Source: an uncultured Carboxylicivirga sp. (lineage in GTDB: Bacteria > Bacteroidota > Bacteroidia > Bacteroidales > Marinilabiliaceae). From it: 64,000 bases of DNA. The notes beneath the pieces were generated by a model. The model ran no database searches. It worked only from the letters and a program-made list of their open reading frames with translations, and was not told where the DNA came from. The stretch is from positions 2,976,001-3,040,000 of the forward strand of contig NZ_OY764327.1 of NCBI RefSeq assembly GCF_963668385.1. Reading direction: 5' to 3'. Each line of letters begins with the position of its first letter. Position 1 is the stretch's first letter. This document shows, one piece after another, positions 54,162 through 63,380 of this stretch. Both the position numbers and the translations under genes were made by a program.

Positions 54162-55826
54162 TTAATAATCAAAACTGCTGCCTCCAACAAATTCGCGCAG
54201 AATGGATGTTGGAGGAATGTCGGTGCTTAATAAAGGTTTAAAGTAGCTGAAGAAACGAAGTAAGCGCCTGGCTTCAGAGTACTCTTTTTGATTGGGCTGA
54301 ACCTCCAATAAAATAGATTCGGCCAATGGTTTTAGTACCGATAATTCGTATAGCAAGGCTGTGTTGAACATTACATCAGCTTCTTCCTGATAAGGGAATA
54401 TATGTAAGTCTTCACCTCTACGTACACTTGGCCAGCGCGAAATAGTATCTTGTGCTGAATATTTACGGTATTTGTAATCGCGCACAATTCGTCTGATCAA
54501 ACGGTTGTCGGTAGTGTGAATCAAGTTCTGATTATCAATGTTGATACTTGTTAATGCCGATACGTATATCTTAAATTTTGATTCGTTGGGGATAAGATGA
54601 GTCAGCTCCGGATTTAAGCCATGTATACCTTCAACAATCAGAATATTGTCTTCATTCATTTTTAGCTTTTCACCATCGTAATAGCGTTCTCCTTTTTCGA
54701 ACGAGAATTTAGGTATTTCAACTTCTTTGCCAGCCAATAAATCAACCAATTGTTGATTAAATAGTTCCACATCCAACGCATTAAGTGCTTCAAAGTCGAA
54801 ATCCCCGTTTTCATCCCGAGGTGTTTGATCGCGATTCACAAAGTAATTATCTAACGATAGATTAAGTGGTTTCATACCGGCCACCATCAACTGAATGGCC
54901 AATCGCTTACCAAAGGTTGTCTTTCCACTGGATGATGGCCCGCTAATAAGTACCAACTTAATATGGTGATTTTTAGAATCAATCATATCTGCTATGTGTC
55001 CGATTTTCTTTTCGTGCAATGCTTCCGAAACCTTCACCAGGGTATCAGCTTTCCCATTTGAACAGGCAGCATTGATATCTGCCAGGTTGCTTACTTTTAA
55101 TACTCGGTTCCATTCTGCAAATTCCTGAAAGATATCGAACATCTTATTTTGAATAACAATATCTTCCAACTCATCAGGTTGAGTGCGTTTGGGTATCTGC
55201 AGAAGCATACCATTGTAGTATTTGATGAGGTCAAAAACCTTTAAGTATCCGGATGACGGCACCAAATATCCGTAATACATCCCAGCATGATCGCCTAACG
55301 TATAATAGGTTGTATATACTTGTCCTCGGTGTTTGATTAAAGCGGTTTTATCATCCTGGTTTTCGCTTTCGAAAAGCTTAATTACTTCATCCGACTCTGC
55401 TTCATGTTGAATAAATGGCAAGTCAGCATTGATTAGTTCTCTCATCTTATCACCAATCTCTAATACCTCTGTCATTTGAAGTTCTTCAATATTTTCCAAT
55501 GAACAATAAGTCCCTTTTGATACTGAATGTTCGATGCGTAAAGTGGCATTAGGGTATAGTTGCTTAACAGCTACTGAGAGTACAAACGATAAACTTCGAA
55601 TATACATTCGCATTCCATCAGGCGAAGTAATATCTATAAAACCAATATTTTTAGGATGATAAAGTTCGTACGATAAATCGGTAAGGGTATTATTAACGTA
55701 TGCCCCAAGTATAGGCGTTTGTAGCTCTATATTCAAGTCTTCAGCTACTTGCTGAAGACTTGTTCCGAGGGGGTATTCTTTCTGAATCTTATTATTAAGG
55801 CATTTAATTTTTATGCTGCGTTTCAT
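54162..55826 (-). CDS. TGS-domain uridine-kinase-like nucleoside kinase
   Basis: The ~554-residue protein has three parts. An N-terminal TGS-like domain is about 1-65 (IKCLNNKIQKEYPLGTSLQQVAEDL). A ThrRS second-additional-domain-like segment is about 65-220 (LRIEHSVSKGTYCSLE). The C-terminal P-loop kinase is related to uridine kinase (ISGPSSSGKTTFGKRL near residue 280, then LSLDNYFVNRDQTP). Bacteroidota and Firmicutes encode this fusion, usually annotated nucleoside kinase or uridine kinase-like; the substrate is not certain. I use ATG 55826 (MKRSIKIK); the frame extends to 55868 but adds a poor leader. Confidence 0.9.
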   Translation of the reverse strand: MKRSIKIKCLNNKIQKEYPLGTSLQQVAEDLNIELQTPILGAYVNNTLTDLSYELYHPKNIGFIDITSPDGMRMYIRSLSFVLSVAVKQLYPNATLRIEHSVSKGTYCSLENIEELQMTEVLEIGDKMRELINADLPFIQHEAESDEVIKLFESENQDDKTALIKHRGQVYTTYYTLGDHAGMYYGYLVPSSGYLKVFDLIKYYNGMLLQIPKRTQPDELEDIVIQNKMFDIFQEFAEWNRVLKVSNLADINAACSNGKADTLVKVSEALHEKKIGHIADMIDSKNHHIKLVLISGPSSSGKTTFGKRLAIQLMVAGMKPLNLSLDNYFVNRDQTPRDENGDFDFEALNALDVELFNQQLVDLLAGKEVEIPKFSFEKGERYYDGEKLKMNEDNILIVEGIHGLNPELTHLIPNESKFKIYVSALTSINIDNQNLIHTTDNRLIRRIVRDYKYRKYSAQDTISRWPSVRRGEDLHIFPYQEEADVMFNTALLYELSVLKPLAESILLEVQPNQKEYSEARRLLRFFSYFKPLLSTDIPPTSILREFVGGSSFDY

Positions 55827-56003
55827 AATCGTAAGGTTTTGTGCAATTAAAAGTATATAATATTTCAATATGCAATATTAGAAAGTGGAAACGAATATAC
55901 GAGTGTGAACTAATTTTTCAATCAACGATCAAATGTTTTTGTGAAGAACCAGAATTCTCAATATGTTTCATTATTTATTATGTTTGTACAAAATCATTAA
56001 AAA

Positions 56004-56960
56004 ATGCAGGGAAGAGTAAAATGGATAGATGCCATGAAAGGTTTTGGGATTATTATGGTAGTATACAGTCATGTTCATATTGACTTTGGCCATGCCTTTC
56101 TGAATAGTTTCAAGATGCCATTATTTTTCTTTTGTTCAGGTTATGTTGCAAACTATTCAAAGTATCAAAGAACAAGTGAATTTGTTAAACGAAGGTTTAT
56201 TTCATTATTATATCCATATTTTATTTGGAGCTTGATGCTTTTTTTGTTTTGGATGTTTTTTGATAGAGATGGTGGGGATATTTTTAAAAATTTGTTTGGA
56301 ATATTTTATTCATCAGGAGGAACTGAATATATGGGGTGGGGAGTGATACTGTGGTTTCTACCGGCCTTATTTATTGTTGAAGTATTACATGCATATATTC
56401 AAAAGGTTAATAAAGTAGATTGGGTAATTCTTGGAGTGAGTACAATTGGCTATTTATACACTTCATACATAAATAAATCACTTCCATGGAGTTTTAACAT
56501 TTCATTGATAATGCTAATATTTTATCATTTCGGGTATGTGTGGAAGCAAAAGAGTGTAAAGTTTTCTAATACCCTCTATCTTCCTTTTGTTTTAGTTCTT
56601 TGGTTTGTAATAAGCTATTACAATGGAAAAGTACTAGTGTATCAAGGACAAATAAATAACCCATTTTTATTTTTAATGGGAGGCTTATTTGGGATATTGT
56701 CAATAAAGTTACTTGTGCATTTGTTTGAGAAAATAGAGAGCCTGTTAGCCTTTGTTGGAGTAAGAGTTATTTTAATTTTCTTGGTGCACTTAAGATTAAT
56801 CACGGTGTTGAAAGCTATACAATTGTATGTGTTTCATGTACCCATTCACGAAAATTACATGTCAGCTATAATTTATACAGTTATTTCAGTAAGTATCCTG
56901 GCACTTGCGTTCGATACAATTAATAAGAAACTAACATGGTTGTTAAGGTATGATAAATAA
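56004..56960 (+). CDS. Acyltransferase-3 family membrane protein
   Basis: The 318-residue, about ten-helix membrane protein of the acyltransferase-3/OafA type has N-terminal WIDAMKGFGIIMVVYSHVH carrying the conserved His, and KMPLFFFCSGYV with the Arg/Phe-rich loop after it. It has no SGNH domain. Such enzymes O-acetylate cell-surface sugars or lipids. It overlaps the following transferase gene by 11 bp. Base composition is more AT-rich than the surrounding core genes, suggesting the pair was acquired. Confidence 0.88.
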   Translation: MQGRVKWIDAMKGFGIIMVVYSHVHIDFGHAFLNSFKMPLFFFCSGYVANYSKYQRTSEFVKRRFISLLYPYFIWSLMLFLFWMFFDRDGGDIFKNLFGIFYSSGGTEYMGWGVILWFLPALFIVEVLHAYIQKVNKVDWVILGVSTIGYLYTSYINKSLPWSFNISLIMLIFYHFGYVWKQKSVKFSNTLYLPFVLVLWFVISYYNGKVLVYQGQINNPFLFLMGGLFGILSIKLLVHLFEKIESLLAFVGVRVILIFLVHLRLITVLKAIQLYVFHVPIHENYMSAIIYTVISVSILALAFDTINKKLTWLLRYDK

Positions 56961-58494
56961 ATTATTTAATAAGTCGACAATTATCTATGTCGGTATACTT
57001 CTGTTATCATCAGTCTTCATTAGCTTGTCAAATTATATCAGAATTCCAATAGATAATGTGAAGGATGGAGTTGCTTTTTTAGCGCATGCTTTTATACTGA
57101 TTTTGGGGGTATTCGGATTCATGTACTTTTTGAGTATTAATCGAATCGTATTTAGTCTTTTTTTAGGACCTGTACTGCTTTTATTTTTGATATCTGCATA
57201 TCTGCTGTATTTTCAAAATGTTTTGTTGACAAGTGCCATCTTAGATGTTTCATTGAATACAGAGTGGAAAGTTTCAAGAGAATACTTAAATACTTATATG
57301 ATTGTGGGACTTTTAATTTTAATGGTTCCAGTTGTGTTTATTTATATTTATCGCTGGAAGAATAAAAAGATATTTAATCAAAAGAAGTTTATTCATTTTG
57401 CTTTTGCCATTTTGTTGATGATACCAGTGTATTTAATTAATAATATACGGATTAATACTTATTTTTATAGAGTACCATTGAATATTTATAGTTCCATTGA
57501 TGAATATGTTAAGATAAAAAATGTTCGTTTAGAGAAGAAATCAGAGATTGGATTAGATGTAGAAACAGAGGCTTGTGATTCATTGAAAGTAATTTTGATA
57601 ATAGGTGAATCTGTACGTAATGATCATTTAACTATTAATGGGTATTCAAAAAACACAACTCCGTGTTTAATACAAGATAATGTGATTCCATTGCCAAGAA
57701 TGAGATCACTTTATTCTTATACTGCAGCATCTTTACCTCAATTACTTACAAGAGCAGATTCTATAAATGATAAAAGAGAATATACAGAGAGATCATTTAT
57801 TTCAGTTTTTAAGCGGTGTAATTATAACACCTATTGGATAGCAAATCAAACACCTGATTATACTTATTATGATTTAGCTAAGGAAGCTAATTACTATACA
57901 AATGTGAGTGTAGAAAATTCAGCATACTCAGATAAATTATGGACTGATCAGAATATTTTAGATGAGTTACAAAGAATTAGTTTTCATGATGACCAAAAGG
58001 AGTTGATTGTTTTACATTCAATTGGTTCACATTGGTATTATCAATATCGTTACCCAGCTAATTTTTCTAAGTTTAAACCAACTTTAAAATCGCGATCAAT
58101 ATATCATAATACGCCTGAGGAGATTATTAATTCATATGACAATACAATATTGTTTATGGATTATTTTGTAAGTAAAGTAATAAAGAGCTATGAAGATAAA
58201 ACTGCCATAGTAATCTTCCTTTCAGATCATGGAGAATTATTGGGTGAAGATGGTAATTGGTTACATGCAATTGACCACGATCAGTTATATAATTCAGCTT
58301 GCTTTATATGGATGTCAGAAAAATATAAAACAAGCTATAAGCATAAGTATGAAGCGTTATTGCATAATTCAAATACAAATTGGACAACTGCATTTTTATT
58401 TCATTCAATATTATCTGCCGGGGATATAAAAACTGAGGTTATAAATAAAGATTTAGATGTTTTTTCAGATCTAAATAAAGGTTTAGAGGAGTAA
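56950..58494 (+). CDS. Phosphoethanolamine-transferase-like sulfatase-fold protein
   Basis: The 514-residue protein has five N-terminal membrane helices (within 1-160) and a periplasmic sulfatase-fold domain. Its nucleophile motif is IGESVRNDHLTINGYSKNTTP (around 217-236, given in order), LSDHGELLGED around 420 and AIDHDQLYNSACFIW carry metal ligands. EptA-type enzymes add phosphoethanolamine to lipid A, and the nucleophile Thr of GET is a Ser here (GES). Lipid A, another glycan, or LtaS-type glycerophosphate transfer are all possible. It is coupled to the acyltransferase gene and ends at the uvrA stop with no gap. Confidence 0.87.
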   Translation: MINKLFNKSTIIYVGILLLSSVFISLSNYIRIPIDNVKDGVAFLAHAFILILGVFGFMYFLSINRIVFSLFLGPVLLLFLISAYLLYFQNVLLTSAILDVSLNTEWKVSREYLNTYMIVGLLILMVPVVFIYIYRWKNKKIFNQKKFIHFAFAILLMIPVYLINNIRINTYFYRVPLNIYSSIDEYVKIKNVRLEKKSEIGLDVETEACDSLKVILIIGESVRNDHLTINGYSKNTTPCLIQDNVIPLPRMRSLYSYTAASLPQLLTRADSINDKREYTERSFISVFKRCNYNTYWIANQTPDYTYYDLAKEANYYTNVSVENSAYSDKLWTDQNILDELQRISFHDDQKELIVLHSIGSHWYYQYRYPANFSKFKPTLKSRSIYHNTPEEIINSYDNTILFMDYFVSKVIKSYEDKTAIVIFLSDHGELLGEDGNWLHAIDHDQLYNSACFIWMSEKYKTSYKHKYEALLHNSNTNWTTAFLFHSILSAGDIKTEVINKDLDVFSDLNKGLEE

Positions 58495-61353
58495 CTATTT
58501 CAACTCCTCTTTCAAAAATTTAGCTGTGTAACTTTTTTTGTTTTTGGCTACTTGTTCCGGTGTTCCAGAACAAACTAATTCACCGCCAAATCGTCCTCCA
58601 TCTGGACCGATGTCAATAATATGGTCGGCCACTTTGATCACATCCAGATTGTGTTCAATAACCAAAACTGTATTTCCTTTATCAACCAGTCGATGTAACA
58701 CGTCCATAAGAACTCTGATGTCTTCGAAATGCAGGCCTGTAGTTGGTTCGTCCAATATATAAATAGTTTTACCTGTATCTCGTTTGGCTAATTCGGTTGC
58801 CAATTTAACCCTTTGACTTTCTCCACCAGATAAGGTGGTTGATGGTTGTCCTAGAGTGATATAGCCTAATCCTACATCCTGTAGGGTTTTTAGTATCTTA
58901 ATGAGTTTGGGTATATGAGCAAAGAAATCAACTGCTTGGTTGATGGTCATATCCAAAACATCACCAATAGATTTTCCTTTGTAGCGAACTTCTAGTGTTT
59001 CTCTGTTATAACGACGTCCACCACAATCGGGGCATTCAACCATAACATCTGGTAGAAAATTCATTTCAATCACCTGAACACCCGCACCTTTACATGTTTC
59101 GCATCTACCACCAGCTACGTTAAAAGAGAATCGTCCTGGTTTATAGGCTCTTATTTTTGATTCAGGTAACTCGGCAAATAGCTTTCTTATTTCATCAAAT
59201 AGTTTAGTGTATGTTGCTGGATTTGAGCGAGGAGTTCTCCCTAAAGGAGTCTGGTCGACATCAACCACTTTATCCAAATGATCTATTCCTTCAACCGATT
59301 TAAAAGGAAGAGGATCTTTAACAGCATGGTAAAAATGTTGATTTAAGATAGGGTAGAGGGTTTCGTTTACTAATGAAGATTTACCACTGCCAGATACACC
59401 AGTAACACAAATTAATTTACCCAAAGGAAAATCAACATTGACACCTTTTAAGTTATGGCCTGTTGCACCTTTTATTGAAATAATATTGCCATTTCCTTTG
59501 CGTCTTTTTTTAGGAATTTCAATCTTTCTTTTCCCTGTCAGATAGTCAGATGTTAAGGAGTTTGTCTGCATTATTTCCAATGCTGTTCCTGCTGCAACAA
59601 CTTTACCACCATGACGACCGGCATGAGGACCAATATCGATTACATAATCGGCAGCCATCATCATATCCTTATCATGTTCAACAACCAATACAGAATTGCC
59701 AGTATCGCGAAGCTGAGTCAGTGATTTTATCAAACGATGATTGTCTCGCTGATGAAGTCCAATACTTGGTTCGTCTAAAATATATAGCACATTTACTAAC
59801 TGAGAGCCAATTTGAGTTGCCAGGCGAATACGCTGACTTTCGCCACCAGAAAGAGTCATGGCACCTCTGTTTAAAGAGAGATAATCCAATCCTACATCGA
59901 TCAAAAAGCCCAAACGACTTCTTATCTCCTTCAATATCTCGTGACCAATTGTTTTTTGCTTGTCTGTTAAACGATCTTCAAGATTTTGAAACCAATCGTG
60001 GAGTAAACCCAGATCCATCTCAGCTAATTCTGCAATATTTTTATCATCAATCTTAAAATGTAAAGCCTCGCGGTTTAATCTTTGTCCATTACATTCATCA
60101 CAATTGTTATGTTTGATGAATTGACGAGCCCATTTCCTGGCTTTCATCGAGGTGTCGTTATCCTGCTGGTCGAGAATATATTTAATAACACCTTCAAAAC
60201 TCAAATAATAATTAGAAGCACCTCCTAAAGAAGCATTTTTAACCGTTACAGGTTCGCTTGATCCATGTAAAATGATATCAAGAGCTTCTTCCGGTATTTT
60301 CTTTATGGGAGTATCTAATGTAAAACCATGCTTTTCGCCAATGGCTTCAATTTGCCAGAAAATGAGGTTGTTCTTATATTTTCCAAGTGGTGCAATCCCA
60401 CCTTTTTTGATGGTAGAGTTAGCATCTGGTACAATTTTATCAAAATCAACTACGTCGAGTGTTCCTAATCCTTTACATTTAGGACATGCACCTAGAGGAG
60501 AGTTAAAGGAAAAAGAGTGAGGAGCTGGTTCGTTGTATGAGATTCCACTAGTTGGGCACATCAACTGACGGCTATAATAACGTTGATTTCCTGTTTCTGC
60601 ATCCACCAACATCATAATACCTTTACCATGTTGCATGGCCAACTGAATGCTTTCCTTCAGACGTTTAGTGTCATCGTCGGTTATTTTAACGCGATCGACT
60701 ACCATTTCGATAAAGTGGTTTTTATATCGATCAACTTTCATGCCCTGTACAACCTCGTGAATTTCGCCATCAACTCTGACATGTAAAAATCCTTTTTTAC
60801 GTATCTGATCAAATAGCTCTTTATAATGACCTTTTCGTCCTTTTACTAACGGGGCCGCTATATATGCTTTTTTACCTTTGAACTGGTCCTGGATGAGGTT
60901 TAAAATTTGCTCATCGGTATATTTTACCATTAATTCGCCTGTTTGATAGGAGTAGGCTTGACCGGCACGTGCATATAACAAACGAAGAAAATCATATATC
61001 TCGGTGGTTGTACCAACGGTTGAACGAGGGTTTTTGCCTGTAGTTTTTTGTTCGATGGAAATAACCGGACTTAATCCTGTTATTTTATCTACATCCGGAC
61101 GTTCCATGTTACCTAAAAACTGACGCGCGTAAGCTGAAAAAGTTTCGATGTAGCGTCTTTGACCTTCAGCATAAATGGTATCAAAAGCAAGCGATGATTT
61201 TCCACTTCCGCTTAAACCTGTAACTACAACCAATTTGTCGCGTGGAATGGTAACATCAATGTTTTGAAGATTATGAACTCGTGCTCCATAAACATCTATC
61301 TGCCCTGCGTCTTCAACAAAAGTATTTTGATCTGTTGCTTTTTTCTCTGCCAT
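58495..61353 (-). CDS. uvrA: UvrABC excinuclease subunit A
   Basis: The ~952-residue tandem ABC ATPase recognises DNA damage with UvrB. The first Walker A is [15 protein letters not shown] and the second [15 protein letters not shown]. Each half has LSGGESQR and an [14 protein letters not shown] Walker B. Zinc modules include [15 protein letters not shown]-type and CETCKGAG...CPDCGGRR. I use ATG 61351-61353 ([11 protein letters not shown]), which fits family starts better than the open extension to 61431. Mfd, which recruits UvrA to stalled polymerases, is also in this window. Confidence 0.96.
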   Translation of the reverse strand: MAEKKATDQNTFVEDAGQIDVYGARVHNLQNIDVTIPRDKLVVVTGLSGSGKSSLAFDTIYAEGQRRYIETFSAYARQFLGNMERPDVDKITGLSPVISIEQKTTGKNPRSTVGTTTEIYDFLRLLYARAGQAYSYQTGELMVKYTDEQILNLIQDQFKGKKAYIAAPLVKGRKGHYKELFDQIRKKGFLHVRVDGEIHEVVQGMKVDRYKNHFIEMVVDRVKITDDDTKRLKESIQLAMQHGKGIMMLVDAETGNQRYYSRQLMCPTSGISYNEPAPHSFSFNSPLGACPKCKGLGTLDVVDFDKIVPDANSTIKKGGIAPLGKYKNNLIFWQIEAIGEKHGFTLDTPIKKIPEEALDIILHGSSEPVTVKNASLGGASNYYLSFEGVIKYILDQQDNDTSMKARKWARQFIKHNNCDECNGQRLNREALHFKIDDKNIAELAEMDLGLLHDWFQNLEDRLTDKQKTIGHEILKEIRSRLGFLIDVGLDYLSLNRGAMTLSGGESQRIRLATQIGSQLVNVLYILDEPSIGLHQRDNHRLIKSLTQLRDTGNSVLVVEHDKDMMMAADYVIDIGPHAGRHGGKVVAAGTALEIMQTNSLTSDYLTGKRKIEIPKKRRKGNGNIISIKGATGHNLKGVNVDFPLGKLICVTGVSGSGKSSLVNETLYPILNQHFYHAVKDPLPFKSVEGIDHLDKVVDVDQTPLGRTPRSNPATYTKLFDEIRKLFAELPESKIRAYKPGRFSFNVAGGRCETCKGAGVQVIEMNFLPDVMVECPDCGGRRYNRETLEVRYKGKSIGDVLDMTINQAVDFFAHIPKLIKILKTLQDVGLGYITLGQPSTTLSGGESQRVKLATELAKRDTGKTIYILDEPTTGLHFEDIRVLMDVLHRLVDKGNTVLVIEHNLDVIKVADHIIDIGPDGGRFGGELVCSGTPEQVAKNKKSYTAKFLKEELK

Positions 61354-61431
61354 AAGTCCATTTTTAGGATGCCCAAAGATAACAATTTGTTGGGCTAAAG
61401 ATAAACGGATTGACAGCTTACTTGTTCTCAA

Positions 61432-61470
61432 TTAAAAAGCGCATGGAAAACTAAAATTGATCCATGCGCT
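61432..61470 (-). terminator. Terminator of the BlaI/M56-M23 operon
   Basis: AGCGCATGGA (61438-61447) pairs perfectly with TCCATGCGCT (61461-61470). On the minus strand the stem is followed by TTTTTAATT. It lies 16 bp past the stop at 61486 and ahead of uvrA. Confidence 0.85.
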
Positions 61471-61485
61471 AATTTTTAAATCGTT

Positions 61486-62844
61486 CTATTCCTTAATAAT
61501 TTTCATTGGATCTATATTTTCTCCGTCTTTTTTAATTTCAAAATGGAGGTGAGGACCTGTTGACATTCCACTCGATCCTGATAGTCCAATAACATCTCCT
61601 TGCTTAACTTTATCGCCTTCTTTTACTTTATAATCATTTAATTGTGCATAAAGTGATGAATAGCCATCCGCATGATCAACTATTATATACTTACCATAAC
61701 CTTTATCTTCCTGATAGTTTAATTCAACTTTGCGAATTGTTCCATCTGCAATGGCAACAACAGGAGTATTCAATTTAACTTTGAAATCAGTCCCTTTGTG
61801 CATTCTTTTTTCTTTTGTAATTGGATGAATGCGCATGCCGTAATCAGATGTTATTTTATAATTATCAGTCGTTTTAAATGGTAATACAAAAGTTTGTTTT
61901 TTTGCTTTAGGTTCAGTAATAGCTGTTGAAAAAGATTCAGTGCTGTCATTATCAATTGCTGAGGATTTGATTGTTGCTGAAGTTAAAATGATAAAAGCTG
62001 CTATTAAAACAGGTATTATAAGAGCTAATTTTTTTATTGGTTTTGATTTATAATTCGACATAGTAATTCGTTTTTTGATGAGTTGATAACTGAAAGGACT
62101 CATCAGAGGCGTGTATGCCTCTTCAGCCGAATGCTGCAGAACCAATCTAAAATAATTACTGATGGATTCGTTAGTGCTAATAGCATCATTATCGGCCTGA
62201 AATTCATGAACCTCTTCAAGTGCCTTTCGATACAAATAAATAAACGGATTCATCCAAAAAAGAATGGTCATCAATTCAATGAATAGTCGATCAAAAGTAT
62301 GTTTGTTTTTGATATGACTGCGTTCATGATTGAGTATTACATCCCCATTGGTTGACTCCAAATGGTTTTGGGAAATGAAAATATAACGAAAGAAAGAAAA
62401 GGTGTTGTGCTGTTTTAATAGCACTAAAGTGTATTTAATTTGCTTTATTTTATCATTTACTCGAATGGTTTTTATTATTTGAAATAAATGTTTGAAAAAT
62501 CGGAATAGTAGAACAGCCGAAACACCTATTAATAATACTGATCCAACGTTATTAACAAGGTTGACAGGTTGTATTGAATGAACTTCATTCAAAAGTATTT
62601 CTTCCGAAAAAGAAAACTGGTTGATTGAGCTCTGGATGTTGCTAATTATTGGTAATTGTGAATTAGTTTCGGTGTAGATATTCAGCTTGACAAATGGGAA
62701 TAGATAAGAAAAAAGCAGGCTTACTAACAAATAAAAGCGGTTCATTTGAAAGAAAGACTCTTTCCGTAGTAATGCCTGATATATCAAAAAGAAAATACCG
62801 GAAACAATACTTGTTTTTAGTAAATAATATCCAATATATATCAT
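61486..62844 (-). CDS. M56 (BlaR1-like) membrane protease fused to an M23 endopeptidase domain
   Basis: The 452-residue membrane protein has N-terminal helices and a BlaR1-type M56 zinc protease domain, with H173-E174-R-S-H177 and E214 in EVHEFQAD. One more helix (about 272-291) leads to a periplasmic LytM/M23 domain with ligands H349 and D353 (MHKGTDF) and H432-L-H434 (PHLHFE). BlaR1 proteins cleave their BlaI repressor on sensing a signal. Here the usual penicillin-binding sensor is replaced by a domain of the peptidoglycan-endopeptidase family with all metal ligands kept. The start overlaps the blaI-like stop by 4 bp, so they form one operon. Confidence 0.92.
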   Translation of the reverse strand: MIYIGYYLLKTSIVSGIFFLIYQALLRKESFFQMNRFYLLVSLLFSYLFPFVKLNIYTETNSQLPIISNIQSSINQFSFSEEILLNEVHSIQPVNLVNNVGSVLLIGVSAVLLFRFFKHLFQIIKTIRVNDKIKQIKYTLVLLKQHNTFSFFRYIFISQNHLESTNGDVILNHERSHIKNKHTFDRLFIELMTILFWMNPFIYLYRKALEEVHEFQADNDAISTNESISNYFRLVLQHSAEEAYTPLMSPFSYQLIKKRITMSNYKSKPIKKLALIIPVLIAAFIILTSATIKSSAIDNDSTESFSTAITEPKAKKQTFVLPFKTTDNYKITSDYGMRIHPITKEKRMHKGTDFKVKLNTPVVAIADGTIRKVELNYQEDKGYGKYIIVDHADGYSSLYAQLNDYKVKEGDKVKQGDVIGLSGSSGMSTGPHLHFEIKKDGENIDPMKIIKE

Positions 62845-63215
62845 TTTTTCTTGTGCTCTATCTGTTTGTCAATTAGTTCTTTTAGTTCTTCAAGTTCCGA
62901 GATTGAGAGGTCGCTTTCTTTTGCAAAGAAAGAGGCAAATTGCTTTTGTGAATTATTAAAAAAGTTGTTAACCAATGTGTTTACATACTTTTTAGAGTAG
63001 TCTTCTTTTTTTACCAGAGGAAAATATTCATTTACTTTTCCATAAGTATTGTATCCAATAGCTTTCTTCTTTACCAAAACTCTCACCACTGTTGAAACAG
63101 TTGTATAAGCTGGTTTAGGTTCAGGGTATTGCTCTACAATATCTTTTAAGAAGCCTTTTTCAATATTCCACAAATATTGCATTACCTGTTCTTCTGCTTT
63201 CGTTAATTCAATCAT
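62841..63215 (-). CDS. BlaI/MecI/CopY-family transcriptional repressor
   Basis: The ~124-residue winged-helix repressor starts at ATG 63215 (MIELTKAEEQVMQYLW), where the family normally starts; the open extension to 63263 overlaps its operator. PAYTTVSTVVRVLVKKKAIGY holds the recognition helix region, and the C-terminal part (SISELEELKELIDKQIEHKKK) is the dimerisation helix. It should bind the palindrome at 63249-63270 and be cleaved or inactivated by the M56 protease encoded next. Confidence 0.93.
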   Translation of the reverse strand: MIELTKAEEQVMQYLWNIEKGFLKDIVEQYPEPKPAYTTVSTVVRVLVKKKAIGYNTYGKVNEYFPLVKKEDYSKKYVNTLVNNFFNNSQKQFASFFAKESDLSISELEELKELIDKQIEHKKK

Positions 63216-63248
63216 TTCCCAAATGTTTGCATCAAATATATGACTATA

Positions 63249-63270
63249 AAAATAGTTGTACAACTATTTT
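63249..63270. promoter_or_regulatory. Operator for the BlaI-like repressor
   Basis: AAAATAGTTGTACAACTATTTT is a perfect 22 bp palindrome centred 34 bp upstream of the blaI-like start, described here as two 11-base arms. Its TGTACA centre fits the TACA/TGTA core of BlaI-type operators. A weaker match, ACTATAAAATTAGT, lies just upstream (63283-63296). Confidence 0.75.
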
Positions 63271-63329
63271 ATTAATTATATTACTATAAAATTAGTCGTG
63301 AAAAATTGTACTCAACTTTGTTGCAATAA

Positions 63330-63356
63330 AAAAGCAACTGCGGTGGCAATTGCTTT
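63330..63356 (-). terminator. Terminator of the lytic transglycosylase gene
   Basis: AAAGCAAcTGC pairs with GCAaTTGCTTT around GGT; on the minus strand the stem is followed by TTTTTTATT. It lies about 25 bp past the stop at 63381. Confidence 0.8.
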
Positions 63357-63380
63357 TCGTTAAATATGATATTTTAATTA

